A DNA stretch of 64,000 bases from Parietichytrium sp. I65-24A (GCA_012862575.1 BLSF01000009.1:186001-250000); one strand, 5' to 3'; positions 49,832 through 59,563 are shown, counted from the stretch's first letter. Made by a program: numbers and translations. The notes: generated by a model not told the origin, from the sequence alone.

Positions 49832-51061
49832 CTACTGGTTACGGTCTTTGCGGTTCTTTCTCGATCGACGTTCCAATGTGGGGTCGTGCATGTAGACCTT
49901 TTGTTCAGTGATATCGCGAGGAACGCTTCCCGCAGCCGCGGGATTCTTGAGCGTTATGCCGGCAAGCGTTTTCACAGCAGGTACCTTAAACACCGCGCTC
50001 TGTGCAATGCTGAACACGTTCGTGGTCGCCCAGTATACGGCTACCGCAGACGGCTGAGTGGCAGTGATTGGAAGCATTACCAGCGCCATACCACGCATGA
50101 ACATTTTCATCCGTTCCTGCTGCTCCTGGGAGCCGGACGGTGGCGGAGCGTCCGACGAGCCAAACTCAATCATCGCCCAGAACGACAGTGAGCAAAGTAG
50201 AGGGAGACCGTAAGTCGGGTCCGCTTCCGAGAGATTTTTAAACCAAAGAGCGCCTCCGTCAGCCATGGACGGATAGTCCTCTGCCATGCGACGCAGCGTC
50301 CAGAACATGGTCAAGAAGATGGGGATCTGGCTAAGCGGCCCTAGCATCGTGCCCCACATGGACACGCCGTGCTTCTCCTGGAGCGCGTGCAGTCTGTACG
50401 CGTACTGCTGCCTGTCCTCGGCATCCATGGCCGGTTTGTCCTTCATCTCCTCCTGCAGCCTCACCAGGTCCGGCTGCAGCTCCTTCATGCGCAGTGCGTT
50501 GCGCATCTGCCGCACATTGAGTGGTAGCACGGCTACGCGCAACACCGCCGTCACCAGCACGATCGAGCCCCACCACGGCAGCCCGGTCGTCGCGTGCAAA
50601 TAATCGATCCCCGCCGTGCACAGGTCCATCGGGCCCCACCCTAGCTCTCCGCGCGACGGGTCCGACGCCAACGCCACTGCCACGGCGTCCGCTGCGTCCT
50701 GCAGCTCCGCGCCCATCGACCCTACAGAACCCGTTACCAACGAAGATCCCAAACCGTCCGCGGAACCCGCTGCGTCCAAAGAACCCAAAGAACCCAATTC
50801 CGATGTCGCGGACGACGCCGAGGAGGAGGAGGAGGAAGTGCTCAATGCCCGCCACATTCCCACGGATCCGAAGGATCCCATGGATCCGAAGGATCCCACG
50901 GATCCAAAGTCGAGTCCCGGCGCCAGTCCCATGCCGGACGAAGCTGCGTGTTGCTGGGACGATTTGTGGTCCCCGACGAGGACGGTAGCAGTGGGACGCC
51001 AACCGAGAGGACGCCGCACGGCCAAGCGCCGGGACGCCGCGAGGACCCCACGCGCCTGCAT
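49832..51061 (-). CDS. OXA1: Mitochondrial inner-membrane insertase OXA1 (YidC/Oxa1/Alb3 family)
   Basis: 409 residues from ATG 51,061. The N-terminus (MQARGVLAASRRLAVRRP) is basic and lacks acids, as in mitochondrial presequences. A low-complexity insert GSVGSFGSMGSFGSVG (about 51-68) is coded by a DNA tandem repeat. The insertase domain spans about 150-365: ATTGLPWWGSIVLVTAVLRV (TM1), 'NALRMKELQPDLVRLQEEMKD', LGPLSQIPIFLTMFWTLRRM (TM2), YGLPLLCSLSFWAMIEFG (TM3), MALVMLPITATQPSAVAVYW (TM4) and TTNVFSIAQSAVFKVPAVKT (TM5). The conserved TM spacing and the cytosolic amphipathic hairpin are intact. The protein inserts inner-membrane proteins such as Cox2 from the matrix. Alb3 (plastid) is an alternative, but the presequence favours mitochondria. 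The C-terminal HDPTLERRSRKNRKDRNQ is basic, consistent with ribosome binding. Confidence 0.9.
   Translation of the reverse strand: MQARGVLAASRRLAVRRPLGWRPTATVLVGDHKSSQQHAASSGMGLAPGLDFGSVGSFGSMGSFGSVGMWRALSTSSSSSSASSATSELGSLGSLDAAGSADGLGSSLVTGSVGSMGAELQDAADAVAVALASDPSRGELGWGPMDLCTAGIDYLHATTGLPWWGSIVLVTAVLRVAVLPLNVRQMRNALRMKELQPDLVRLQEEMKDKPAMDAEDRQQYAYRLHALQEKHGVSMWGTMLGPLSQIPIFLTMFWTLRRMAEDYPSMADGGALWFKNLSEADPTYGLPLLCSLSFWAMIEFGSSDAPPPSGSQEQQERMKMFMRGMALVMLPITATQPSAVAVYWATTNVFSIAQSAVFKVPAVKTLAGITLKNPAAAGSVPRDITEQKVYMHDPTLERRSRKNRKDRNQ
50864..50907 (-). repeat. GGATCC-rich tandem repeat within OXA1
   Basis: A 15-base unit (GGATCCGAAGGATCC with variants) repeats about three times and encodes the GSFGS/GSVGS stretch after the presequence. 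It is probably a recent in-frame expansion. Confidence 0.8.
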
Positions 51062-51104
51062 TTCCTCTTCCCCTTTCTCTTTCTCTCTCTCTCTCTCTCT
51101 CTGC
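51062..51104 (-). promoter_or_regulatory. (GA)n purine tract before OXA1
   Basis: A CT run on the plus strand (51,068-51,102) reads GAGAGAGAGAGAAAGAGAAA on the minus strand directly before the start codon. A second CT run lies at about 51,199-51,223. Confidence 0.5.
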
Positions 51105-51301
51105 TCCAATTTACTCTGCCCTGATCAGGCCGGTCCGCCCTGCGGGGGAGTTGCTATGTACGCTTTAGTGAGGACTATGGTGTCCTCGCCGCGTACGTAC
51201 TCTCTCTCTCTCTCTCTCTCTCACCAGTGGCTTTGTGTGAGCAGGGTAATGTGTTGCTGGGTAGCGTCTCCTCAGTGGCTAGTAGCTAGCTAGATCTATA
51301 T

Positions 51302-51329
51302 TAGAGTACGATCGTACGATCGTACTCTA
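51302..51329. promoter_or_regulatory. 28-base perfect palindrome in a divergent promoter
   Basis: TAGAGTACGATCGT and its exact reverse complement form a 28-base palindrome between OXA1 (start 51,061, minus) and the UGT gene (start 51,695, plus). It contains GTAC and CGATCG cores related to the GTAC palindromes seen elsewhere. Confidence 0.55.
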
Positions 51330-51694
51330 TTAGCTAGACACTGAACGTAGCGGGAGTGTAGGGGTACGTGGTCCATTAATCTTTACTTTAATACCAACAA
51401 TAGACGGACAACCTACCAATCTTAGCGCCCAACCTCTCGCGTTCTGGGGATTCTGGCGGGTGTGTGAGTGTATGCATTGAGTAAGACCTAAAAGTACCGG
51501 CAAATTGCCGGTGTTGTTGCTGGAAGTGCATCCCTCTCTCAAGGTGCAATTAATTGAGTTCAACAACAAGTGCACTCCAAACACCATAGCGTGCGGGGGG
51601 GTCCTCGCTGCGCTGAACCTCGTAATATAGACGCCACATGGGGGGTCCCCGCGTACCCTTCTGCATCTCATATTGTAATAACCTTAAGAGGGCG

Positions 51695-54023
51695 ATGGCG
51701 GTGCGCGGTATGCTGGCACGGTCGCCCCGTCTGGCGGCGGCAGTAGTAGCGTTGGCGCTGGTGGTGTACGCGCTGGAGTATGCTCCAGTGTACGCGGACG
51801 CTTTGAGAGTGGCGGCGGTGGGCGCGTGCGGGGCCTCTCGCGCGCACTGGGCTGGCGTGGCGCGCTTGGCGGAGGAGCTGCGGACGAGAGGGCACGAGGT
51901 GGTCGTGGTCGCGCACGAAGGCTGTGGCGCGGACAGCAGGGCGCTGGGAGTACAGGTGAGTAAAAAAAGGGTGCGCGATGTGTACGCGATGCGTACCCGA
52001 CTGAGATTGGTAGATTTGGTTCTGTGGGGATCTGTGTTGTGATGGTTGTTTTACGTCTTGTTAACTTGTGTTGACTTGCTAACTTGGTAATGGAACGTGT
52101 GATTGCTGATTGCTGATTGCTGATTGCTGATTGATTGATTGCTTAATTGGTGATCGAATTGGACGCGGATGGCGCTGGATGTGCTGATGTGCGTGCGCAT
52201 GTTGGCGTTGGTGCGTGATTGTTTGGTGAACTTGCTTTGTGTGTGCTATTGATGTGGGTGAATGCGTGTGGAACCTGTGCTGCTGGACTTTGATTTGCTG
52301 GCACGTGTAGAGCGTATCGCTAGGAGCCAGGAAGGATGCCGCTCGGGAGTTTGTGGGGCACGCAATGCAGGAGACGCCGGCGCTGGGGGCTATGTGGACG
52401 TTGACTAGAGAGCTGTACTTGGACCAAGCGCAACAGACCGTAGAGAGGCTCTGTTGGTTTCTTCACGCGGGCTTGCCTGAGAAGAACGTGAGCTGTCCGG
52501 CAGCAGGTCGGGAGAGCGCGTGGACCGAGCTTGGGCTCGGAGAGGACGAATGCCCGCTGTGGACTCCAGAGGTTATCGTTTCAGACATCGGCGCCGTTGG
52601 GGCCGCTGAGGTAGCAGAGGCGTTTGGGCTTCCCCTAGTATTGTACAGTCCAACGCTAATGTTTAATCTGGAGGACTCGGTATTTGGGTCAAGCTCTTCA
52701 GGCCATCTTCCGGGGTGGGGGACTGGCTTCTCGCGCTCCATGTCCTTTTTGGAGCGCTGCATTAATCTAGTGTATCCGCGGCTCATGGCCGTCGCCCTCA
52801 CGCCAGAGTTCTCCGTGATCAATGACCTTCGCGCTCAGCTCGGCTTGGCGCCGTATAACTCGCAGCATGCAGTTTTCCGCGGCAAACATATACTGGTCGC
52901 CACAGCACCCGGCCTCGACTATCCTGTACCGGCAGACCCTACGACCTACCACGTTGGTCCTCTTCTGGACTCTAATTCCGTGGCATTCTTTCATGAGAGA
53001 CTTAAGTTGGAGAAGGCCGAACGCGAGGGTTCATCTTCATCTTCCGCCCAAAGTCCTCCCCTGGGGTGGCTCGAGACGTGGTTAGAGCAGGAGGCAAAGG
53101 AAGGACGTTCCGTGCTTGCGGTTCACTTCGGGTCCTTTGGTCTCCTCGATACCAATGTGCTTGAATCGATCTTTCGAGGAAGCGCAGGATTTTCAGTCCT
53201 CTGGATACTCTCGCGCTCAGACACTGAAGAGCCTGTGGTCCAGGGAGCTCTTCATCCGGAGCCCCTTCTACGCTTCATTGATTTGAAACGCGGGGAGACT
53301 TTTACGGAAGATCTGGTTCGGGCGTACAAGCGCTTCTGTCTCACTGGCGATCTCGTCGAAGTGGGCAAAGACATCATTTGCCCTGAATATCATGGATCCG
53401 TAGGGGAAGACCACGGGTCGTACGGCCTCAAGCAGGAATTTCAGGTCTACGAGAGAGATTCGACGGGCGAACTCTTGTCCATTTTGAGTCATCGCGCCAT
53501 TAGGGTAATGATGTCTCATTGTGGCCTTGCTGCCGCTCAAGAAGTTATCTTGGCAGGTAAAATTCTGTTTTGCGTCCCATCGTATGCTGACCAGTTCGAC
53601 GTTGCTTCACGAGTCGTGGATGCTGGCGTGGGAGTCTCGATGGACCGCTCCTCCTTGAATCCGCGAGATTTGGAGGAGGTCTTGCGGTTTCTGCATTTAC
53701 CCGAATCCGAAACGTTCAAAGATTTAACGCAAAGCCTTGGCCGCCACCTCTTGAGGCAGGGAGGGACTCGACGAGCAGCTGAAATTGTAGAATTTGTGGC
53801 AGCCCAGCAGAATCTTGGAGCCCTCGGCAAAAACATTTACCCCAAAGATCTCAGGTGGCCGGTTTATCGCTCGATTTGCCTGGATGTCTTCGCTCTATTC
53901 ATTTCATCTTGTGCATTCATAGTTTCCACCGGCTGCTCGCTTTTCAAGCTTTCAACAAATTATTATCGCTCCAGAGCAACCTCGGAAGGCTCGTTTTCGA
54001 GTCGCATCGATGCTCCAGAGTGA
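51695..54023 (+). CDS. UDP-glycosyltransferase (GT1 family), membrane-anchored, two exons
   Basis: Exon 1 is 51,695-51,955 and exon 2 is 52,311-54,023 (phase 0 junction after ...GVQ); the product is 657 residues. Exon 1 alone would end soon after an in-frame GTGAGT donor, and exon 2 begins after TAG. The N-terminus has a signal or anchor segment (LAAAVVALALVVYALEY), then VAAVGACGASRAHWAGVARLAEELRTRGHEVVVVAHEGCG, the usual first UGT strand and helix. The C-terminal half has the donor-binding signature AIRVMMSHCGLAAAQEVILA with 'PSYADQFDVASRVVDAGVGV'. A final hydrophobic stretch (LFISSCAFIVSTGCSLFKL) is a membrane anchor, as in ER UGTs. It transfers a sugar from a UDP donor to a small acceptor; the acceptor is unknown. 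Insertions make it longer than typical UGTs (about 500-530). Confidence 0.87.
51956..52310 (+). other. 355-base intron of the UGT gene, with an ATTGCTG repeat
   Basis: The intron starts GTGAGT and ends GTGTAG. It contains a tandem array of the heptamer ATTGCTG at about 52,102-52,131 and is T/G-rich. Joining exons keeps the reading frame open. Confidence 0.85.
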
Positions 54024-54340
54024 GCCCTGTGTATTCGCTAGTAGTGACATAGCATCTGTTGATTTCTAAAAATTGAGATATTTTCAATTTTCAAATTAAC
54101 AAAAAAGAAAATAGTGCGGAGGAAATAACGACGGAACCATTCTTCGAGATCAAAATGGAGTTTGGTCTAGCGAGAAGTGAAGGAGAAGGAGAAAGGATTC
54201 ACATGATTTGTGAGGTCAGTTTTCCAGTTCAGAAAATGGCTGCTGATCAAATGCAAAGCTAATAATTTCTCAAACATATCTACTAAAAATTTTGCGCACG
54301 CAACTCTGCGTTTGCAAACTACCTGACTCAAGCTTCGAAT
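54024..54340. other. Convergent 3' gap, UGT/kinase
   Basis: 317 bases, A/T-rich near 54,070-54,110. Both 3' ends. No gene is seen. Confidence 0.5.
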
Positions 54341-57300
54341 TCATTCAAAGTCATGGCCTCTGTTGCCCGCGTGCTCGACTCCTTGAAGAATGGCCTTTGC
54401 GTGGCTCTGCGCTTGAACACCAGCCGACTCGCGCAAATGAGGCCTCGACACTTGCAAAAAGCCAGCCCAAGGTACGTAAGGCTCACTGGCGTTTGCGAGT
54501 ATTTCTGAAGACTGCTCACGAGCAGCTTGAAACTCGGCAAAGGTGAGAGGCACCTCATTTGTGATGTCCAGCGGAACATTCTCGCCTCTGAAAGGAGGAG
54601 CAAGTGACCGTGGCTCTGGAATAAACGGAGGATAGAGAGTTTGTGTTCGGAGATTTTGCCAGGAAAATCCGGAAAACTTTCGGTCGTCCTCGGCATGGCT
54701 ATCGACATCGTCATCTAGAGCAAACCAATGATGCCTCATTACACTTCTACAAACATCTCCGCCTTTCTTGAAATTCCCGCTTTCATTGAGAACCCAGGAG
54801 CATCGTCTTTCCGGGTCGCAACAAAGCAGCCTCAGGATAAGATCTTGAACTTGGGAAGTTTTGGACGTAAGGTCTTGAAAATACTCGGACGAACGCAACT
54901 TTAGAATCTCCTCATCAACGGACTCCTGCCTGCCCTTACTCATAGGCTTGGTCATAAAGGGGGAGAAAGCATGTCGCTTCTCCTTATTCCGGATAGAACT
55001 GACTTGACTCTCATAGTCTGCTGCAAAAGATTTTATGTTCCCTATTGTCTCTTGATTGTCACCGTACGCGCTTGCAAACGGCGTGGCGCCAACAAGGAGC
55101 TCGAACATCAAAATACCAATTGCCCAGATATCAGGCCCACACAACCCAGCTGGTCCACTCAATATTTCCTCAGTTCGAATGACTTCGGGTGCCATATACT
55201 CGGGTGTGCCGGTAAATTCCCAAGTGTCCGTATCAGTGGACACATGATCGACATCATCAATGAAGCAGGGCTCTGACGCTGCCCCGCAATTGCTGTCCTG
55301 AACGAACATTTTAGCAATTCCAAAGTCGCAGATTTTAAGATACCCCCACTGATCTATGAGCATATTCTCTGGTTTGATATCAAGGCAAGCGATTCCCCGG
55401 TCGTGGAGATGCTCCGTGGCTAGCAGGGCACAACCTACGTAGAAGCGGGCTTCTGACTCGAACATAACAGATCGGGCCTCCAACAAGGCCGCGAGATCTC
55501 CGGCAGGGACCGGCTCCAGAAGAAGATAGGCCCAAACATGATCTTGAAATGCGCCGTACATGCCACATAAGAAGGGCGAGTCTATCAGACCCAGCACCTT
55601 TCTTTCTCTCTCCACTGACAGCTTCATCCCCATTGCAGTTATCTTCCGTTTATGAATAATTTTGATCGCCACAAGCTCCGGCATATTCTCTTGCGCCACT
55701 GTGCTGGTGGCACTCGCATCGCCCGGGTGTTTTTCGGTGCCAAAAGACTTGGCAACCTCTGGCTGATTCCTCTTTATTTCTCGTCTCCTCTCGGCTCGTC
55801 TCTGGGCCGCATCCATGTGGGCTTCCCCACTGTCTGTGGTAGGAAGCCCACTATTCGTGAGCCCCAGACTAAGCATATTTAGTGCAGGAGAGAGCTGATC
55901 ACGTTGCAAAGCCAGATCTGAAATGTCGCTCTTGTTCACCCATTTGACGGTCGACCACCAGTCCGGGTCGGGTTCGTCTGCTGGGCTACTTTGGAGGGCG
56001 CCGAGATGAGAAGGGACGGAAACCGAAGACCTTTTAAGGCTTTGGTGGGTCTCAGGATCTTTGGCATACTTTGGCGAAGCTGGGGCGCGTGGACTCGTCA
56101 TGTACGGAGCGAGCCCATTTGCCTTTGGCGACGAGTGGCTCTCCAAGAGAGCTGCGAGCGGACTCTGCTTCGGCCTGATGTCGATTACCTTAGGGCTCTG
56201 ATTCGTCAAGTTTAAATTTGAGCTGAGGGAAGCGCTTTTGCGTAGTTCACTAGCGCCCCAACGCCAATCCGAAACGCGTTCCTCGCCGTTGCTGCTCCTT
56301 AGCGAACCCCTGCAAGAGCGCGGCGTGTCTCCTGGATAATTTCGTGTGCCATTTTGATCTGTCAATTCCGCACCAAAAAAGTCTCTTCCGTATCCGCCTC
56401 CTCGATGCTGAGCGTCCTCATCGTCAAACTGTGTGTCAATAGTAAGATTTGGTCGGCGCCCACTGCTAGTCAAAGATATGCAGTCATCTTCAGCCTCCGA
56501 GGTTGTCCCTAGAGCATCGAGCGTGCTAAGTGAGGGTGATGAGACCTTGGAGAAGTGCAATGAGGTGGGCGAGATATCAAAGTTTTGCGTAGCCACTCGA
56601 GCGAGTGCGACAACACCCGTGGTCCCACTCCCAAGCTGCGCGAGGACCTCAAAAGAACTCATATCAAATCGCCGGAAAAGCAATGGCCGTTTTGGCAACC
56701 GGCCATCTATTTCTGCTTCCTTACCAGCATCGGACTCAGAGTCCTGCTCGGATTTTTCCGCCTCGCATAGTGCGCACTGCTGAGAGTCCGGGTCATTCGG
56801 GCACGTGCAAATGCCGCAGCGCCACCCCTCCGCCATCCCCTTGCCTTCTCTTTGCACGTGTCCTTGTTCGCTTTCGTTTTCATGGCGTTGTCCATGTTCC
56901 GCATGTGCATGTGCCTGGCCATGACCCTGACCCTGACCTTCGGCAGAACGAGTCTCCGCAGGTGATTTCGCTCCCGCCGACGCGCCACTGTGCTGCCCTC
57001 CCAGGAACGTGTGGGATGTCACGCCCGTTGCCGCAGCCGCGTCTTGCACGGGCCCCACGTACGCCGCCAGCATTAGAACGAGCGGAGTAAGAAACACTGC
57101 CGCGAGCGCCAGTGCCAGCCCCGCTGCAGCGAGCCTCCACGCGGCCTCTGTTATCGACAACTTGGCCGCGTCCATAAATACGAGGCTGCCCAGGTGCAGG
57201 AAGCCCTGACCGCCTACGCCAAAGACCTTGAGCAGCACAGGCTGACTCCAGTTCACGGCCTGCCGCGCCCCTTCCAACACCGCGTTCGCGTTGAGTGCCG

Positions 57301-57475
57301 CCACCAGTGCCATCGCAGCTCCCAATGCCAACGCCCAGCGCCAGTCCCACGTGGCCCCGCGCGATGCGAGCGAGGACCTTCCCGCGCTTGCTAGCATTCC
57401 CCCTGCTGTTACCACGAACACAAGCATGAGCAGCTGCACGCCCACATCCGCGCCATCGCCTTCCGCGGGACGCAT
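54341..57475 (-). CDS. Membrane-anchored AGC-like protein kinase with RanBP2-type zinc finger and a split catalytic domain
   Basis: 1,044 residues from ATG 57,475. Three or four membrane helices lie in the N-terminus (about 12-30, 47-65, 112-139). A histidine/glutamine-rich linker is followed by a RanBP2-type zinc finger at 218-237 (WRCGIC...N...CALC). The kinase begins with a glycine loop LGSGTTGVV (281-289), is interrupted by about 300 disordered, S/P-rich residues, and resumes with LVAIKIIHK (K605) and ERERKVLGL. The catalytic loop reads CLDIKPENML (695-706; HRD is CLD, a non-RD kinase), DFG at 717-719, TGTPEYMAPE at 755-764 and DIWAIG at 782. A C-terminal tail KFSGFSWQNLRTQTLYPPFIP resembles an AGC tail. 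Key catalytic residues K605, D699 and D717 are present. The substrate is unknown. Confidence 0.88.
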   Translation of the reverse strand: MRPAEGDGADVGVQLLMLVFVVTAGGMLASAGRSSLASRGATWDWRWALALGAAMALVAALNANAVLEGARQAVNWSQPVLLKVFGVGGQGFLHLGSLVFMDAAKLSITEAAWRLAAAGLALALAAVFLTPLVLMLAAYVGPVQDAAAATGVTSHTFLGGQHSGASAGAKSPAETRSAEGQGQGHGQAHAHAEHGQRHENESEQGHVQREGKGMAEGWRCGICTCPNDPDSQQCALCEAEKSEQDSESDAGKEAEIDGRLPKRPLLFRRFDMSSFEVLAQLGSGTTGVVALARVATQNFDISPTSLHFSKVSSPSLSTLDALGTTSEAEDDCISLTSSGRRPNLTIDTQFDDEDAQHRGGGYGRDFFGAELTDQNGTRNYPGDTPRSCRGSLRSSNGEERVSDWRWGASELRKSASLSSNLNLTNQSPKVIDIRPKQSPLAALLESHSSPKANGLAPYMTSPRAPASPKYAKDPETHQSLKRSSVSVPSHLGALQSSPADEPDPDWWSTVKWVNKSDISDLALQRDQLSPALNMLSLGLTNSGLPTTDSGEAHMDAAQRRAERRREIKRNQPEVAKSFGTEKHPGDASATSTVAQENMPELVAIKIIHKRKITAMGMKLSVERERKVLGLIDSPFLCGMYGAFQDHVWAYLLLEPVPAGDLAALLEARSVMFESEARFYVGCALLATEHLHDRGIACLDIKPENMLIDQWGYLKICDFGIAKMFVQDSNCGAASEPCFIDDVDHVSTDTDTWEFTGTPEYMAPEVIRTEEILSGPAGLCGPDIWAIGILMFELLVGATPFASAYGDNQETIGNIKSFAADYESQVSSIRNKEKRHAFSPFMTKPMSKGRQESVDEEILKLRSSEYFQDLTSKTSQVQDLILRLLCCDPERRCSWVLNESGNFKKGGDVCRSVMRHHWFALDDDVDSHAEDDRKFSGFSWQNLRTQTLYPPFIPEPRSLAPPFRGENVPLDITNEVPLTFAEFQAAREQSSEILANASEPYVPWAGFLQVSRPHLRESAGVQAQSHAKAILQGVEHAGNRGHDFE

Positions 57476-57530
57476 GCCCGCTCTTTCTATCTCTCTATAT
57501 CTCTATCTCTATATCTCTATATATATCTCG
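57476..57530 (-). promoter_or_regulatory. GATA/GAGA purine tract before the kinase
   Basis: On the minus strand it reads GAGATATATATAGAGATATA and GAGATAGAGATATAGAGAG up to the start codon. It fits the recurring leader pattern and also includes TATATA. Confidence 0.5.
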
Positions 57531-57857
57531 CTTGCTGCACTGCCGTACACGCCCCACCTCTCTCGCCTGAAGGGCGGCCGCCCGCGCACCAGTGCGACCA
57601 GTGCGACCCGTACGCGGGGCCAGGAGAGCTGTCTGTCTGACAGACTCTTGTCCTATTGCGCTAGGATCCTACCCTGTGCTCTGTGCTCTTTACTCTTTAC
57701 TCTTTACTCTTTGCTCTCTTTATTTACTCTTTGCTCTCTTTGCTCTTTGCTCTTTTCTCGTACTGAGTACCAAGGTAAGCCATCGTGAGGTGTGTGCTCT
57801 ATCTATCGAAAGGTGTTTTTGTTTAGTGTACTCGAGTACTTGGTACTCAGACTTGGT

Positions 57858-58197
57858 TTCAACTTGATTGAGGATGAGAGATGAGAGATGATGGATGATG
57901 GATGATGGATGGGTGATGAATGAATGAATGAATGAATGAATGATGAATGCAGCTTGCCAAGCTGTAAAGAAGGGGTGATGGGACCTCGGGGTAGGTTGGA
58001 TTGGAGAAACCTCAGTGTTCCACAACGACGTGTACACTTGATTGAGGATGAGGATGTGACGAAAGATGATGATGGATGATGAAAGATGATGGATGATGAA
58101 TGATGAATGATGATTGCAGCTTGCCGCAAAGAAGGAGGCGATGGGACATTGGGTCACGTTGGCTTGGAGAAACCCCAGTATTCCACAAGGCCGCGAG
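57858..58197. repeat. Imperfect tandem duplication of about 170 bases with GATGGATGATG arrays
   Basis: Two copies begin CTTGATTGAGGATGAG (57,861 and 58,037). Each has a GATGATGGATGATG array, then GCAGCTTGCC, AAAGAAGG, GATGGGAC, GGAGAAAC and TTCCACAA in the same order. The copies differ by many substitutions and in array length, so the duplication is not recent. Confidence 0.82.
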
Positions 58198-58810
58198 GAT
58201 TGCCAATTTTGCTGTGGCTTCGAAAGCCATGCGTATCACAACATGGCATATATTGAAGTTTACACGCCTGTTTACTTAATCTAACAGAACCCCCTCAGTC
58301 TACCGAACAACTCGATACGTTGGAGGACGGCACGCGGGACGAAAAGCCTTGTTGATTACATACAGGAGTAATAAACCAATCTCGATCAGAGACGCTGACA
58401 GCGTTGTCAAACCTCATGCTCTGGAACCAAGTCGCCCAGTCAGTCCCGTCGTAACTAAGACGCACCTGTGATAGCTACTTCTCTCTCTACCACGAAATTC
58501 AAACTCATAATTCGAGTCGAGTTTCCGCTTTCCAGCTACTGTTAGTACAGTCCGACACGGATAGTGCACGTCTATACATGAATAAAGAGCGACGGGGACA
58601 TTGTCGTTTGTCGTCGTTACTTTTCAATCAATCTGTTTTCAATTGAACAATTGTGAAAATAATTGAAAGCAAACCTCAAAGTGACGTGAACGATTGCGAA
58701 CGCCGACCAACACTGCGTTGAAGAGGGGGCGAGTTGCGCTGGAAGGGATTCCACGAGCACTTGTTTACAGCTAAACAAGCTGACTTTGCCGCCCACGTTG
58801 TCCTGCGGAG

Positions 58811-59563
58811 ATGCTTGGAGTAAGTGATTGTGCTTGAAAAATATGGCTTGGAGGTGTGGACGGCGCAATATGGGTGGGTGCTGTGTCTCTTTCTTACATC
58901 GATTTGTTCGTTTGCGCGCGGCTGCAGGAGAATAGCGCGTCGAAGGCCAATGCAGGGCCATCGGCAGACGAGAAGCGCAGGAAAGAGATAATCGAAAACC
59001 TGCCTGCAGACATGACGGTGGAGCAGTATCTCGCTGCGGAGACAGAAAAGCTCGTGGCTGCGGTGGAATCCGACGCGCAGAGGATGGTCGAGGAGCTCAG
59101 GAGTAGATATGGGGAGATGAGGGCCAGCTTCCTAGCTCATGCAAAGGACTTTGGGAAGAAGGCCAAGGACGATGGCGCTGCGATTGAGATGCCCACCGAC
59201 GACACCACTCCAAGCCAACTGGAGGTCGAATTGACGGTAACAGAAGGCGTCTACGCAGGCAAAACATTTCTCATTTACCCCAAGGATGGCCAAGGTGCAC
59301 TGATTGGACGTTCCAGGAAGAAGGAGTACAAACAAGGAGTGGGTATTAGCTTGTGGAAAGACGACGAAGTCTCGACCCAGCATGGTGTTTTTGAGTTTGG
59401 AGAAAACGCTTCACTGATGTACACAGACGTGGGAAGCTCGAATGGCACTCGCCTGAATGGAAAATCTGTTCAAAAGCAGGTCCAGATGGAGCTGGCCGTT
59501 GGCGATGAGCTTTCAATTGGGGCCGGTATTTTGAAGGTAACACGGATAACGGCCTCGTCATAG
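58811..59563 (+). CDS. FHA-domain protein with a nine-base first exon
   Basis: Exon 1 is 58,811-58,819 (encoding MLG), exon 2 is 58,928-59,563; 214 residues. An in-frame stop (58,781) lies just upstream of the ATG, and the reading frame after the intron has no ATG before a conserved part, so this splice is the simplest explanation. Residues about 5-75 are charged and helical (KRRKEIIENLPADMTVEQYLAAETEK). The FHA domain occupies about 110-210, with GALIGRSRKKEY, 'EVSTQHGVFEFGENASLMYTD' and VGSSNGTRLNGKSV, containing the phosphothreonine-binding G-R, S-x-x-H and S-x-N-G motifs. FHA domains bind phosphothreonine. The partner is unknown. It converges with the Myb gene at 162 bases. Confidence 0.87.
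58820..58927 (+). other. 108-base intron of the FHA gene
   Basis: It starts GTAAGT and ends GCTGCAG. The junction is phase 0 (MLG then ENSASKANAG). Confidence 0.8.

Larger units (their letters stand above)
51062..51694. other. Divergent 5' region, OXA1/UGT
   Basis: 630 bases holding the GA tract, a second CT run, TAGCTAGCTAGA motifs near 51,281 and the 28-base palindrome. No gene is seen. Confidence 0.5.
57476..58810. other. Divergent 5' region, kinase/FHA gene, with repeats
   Basis: 1.3 kb. Besides the purine tract it contains CTTTACTCTTTACTCTTTGC repeats (about 57,689-57,750), GTACTGAGTACC (57,760-57,771), GTACTCGAGTAC (57,828-57,839), and the duplicated 58 kb repeat unit. No gene is seen. 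Confidence 0.5.
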
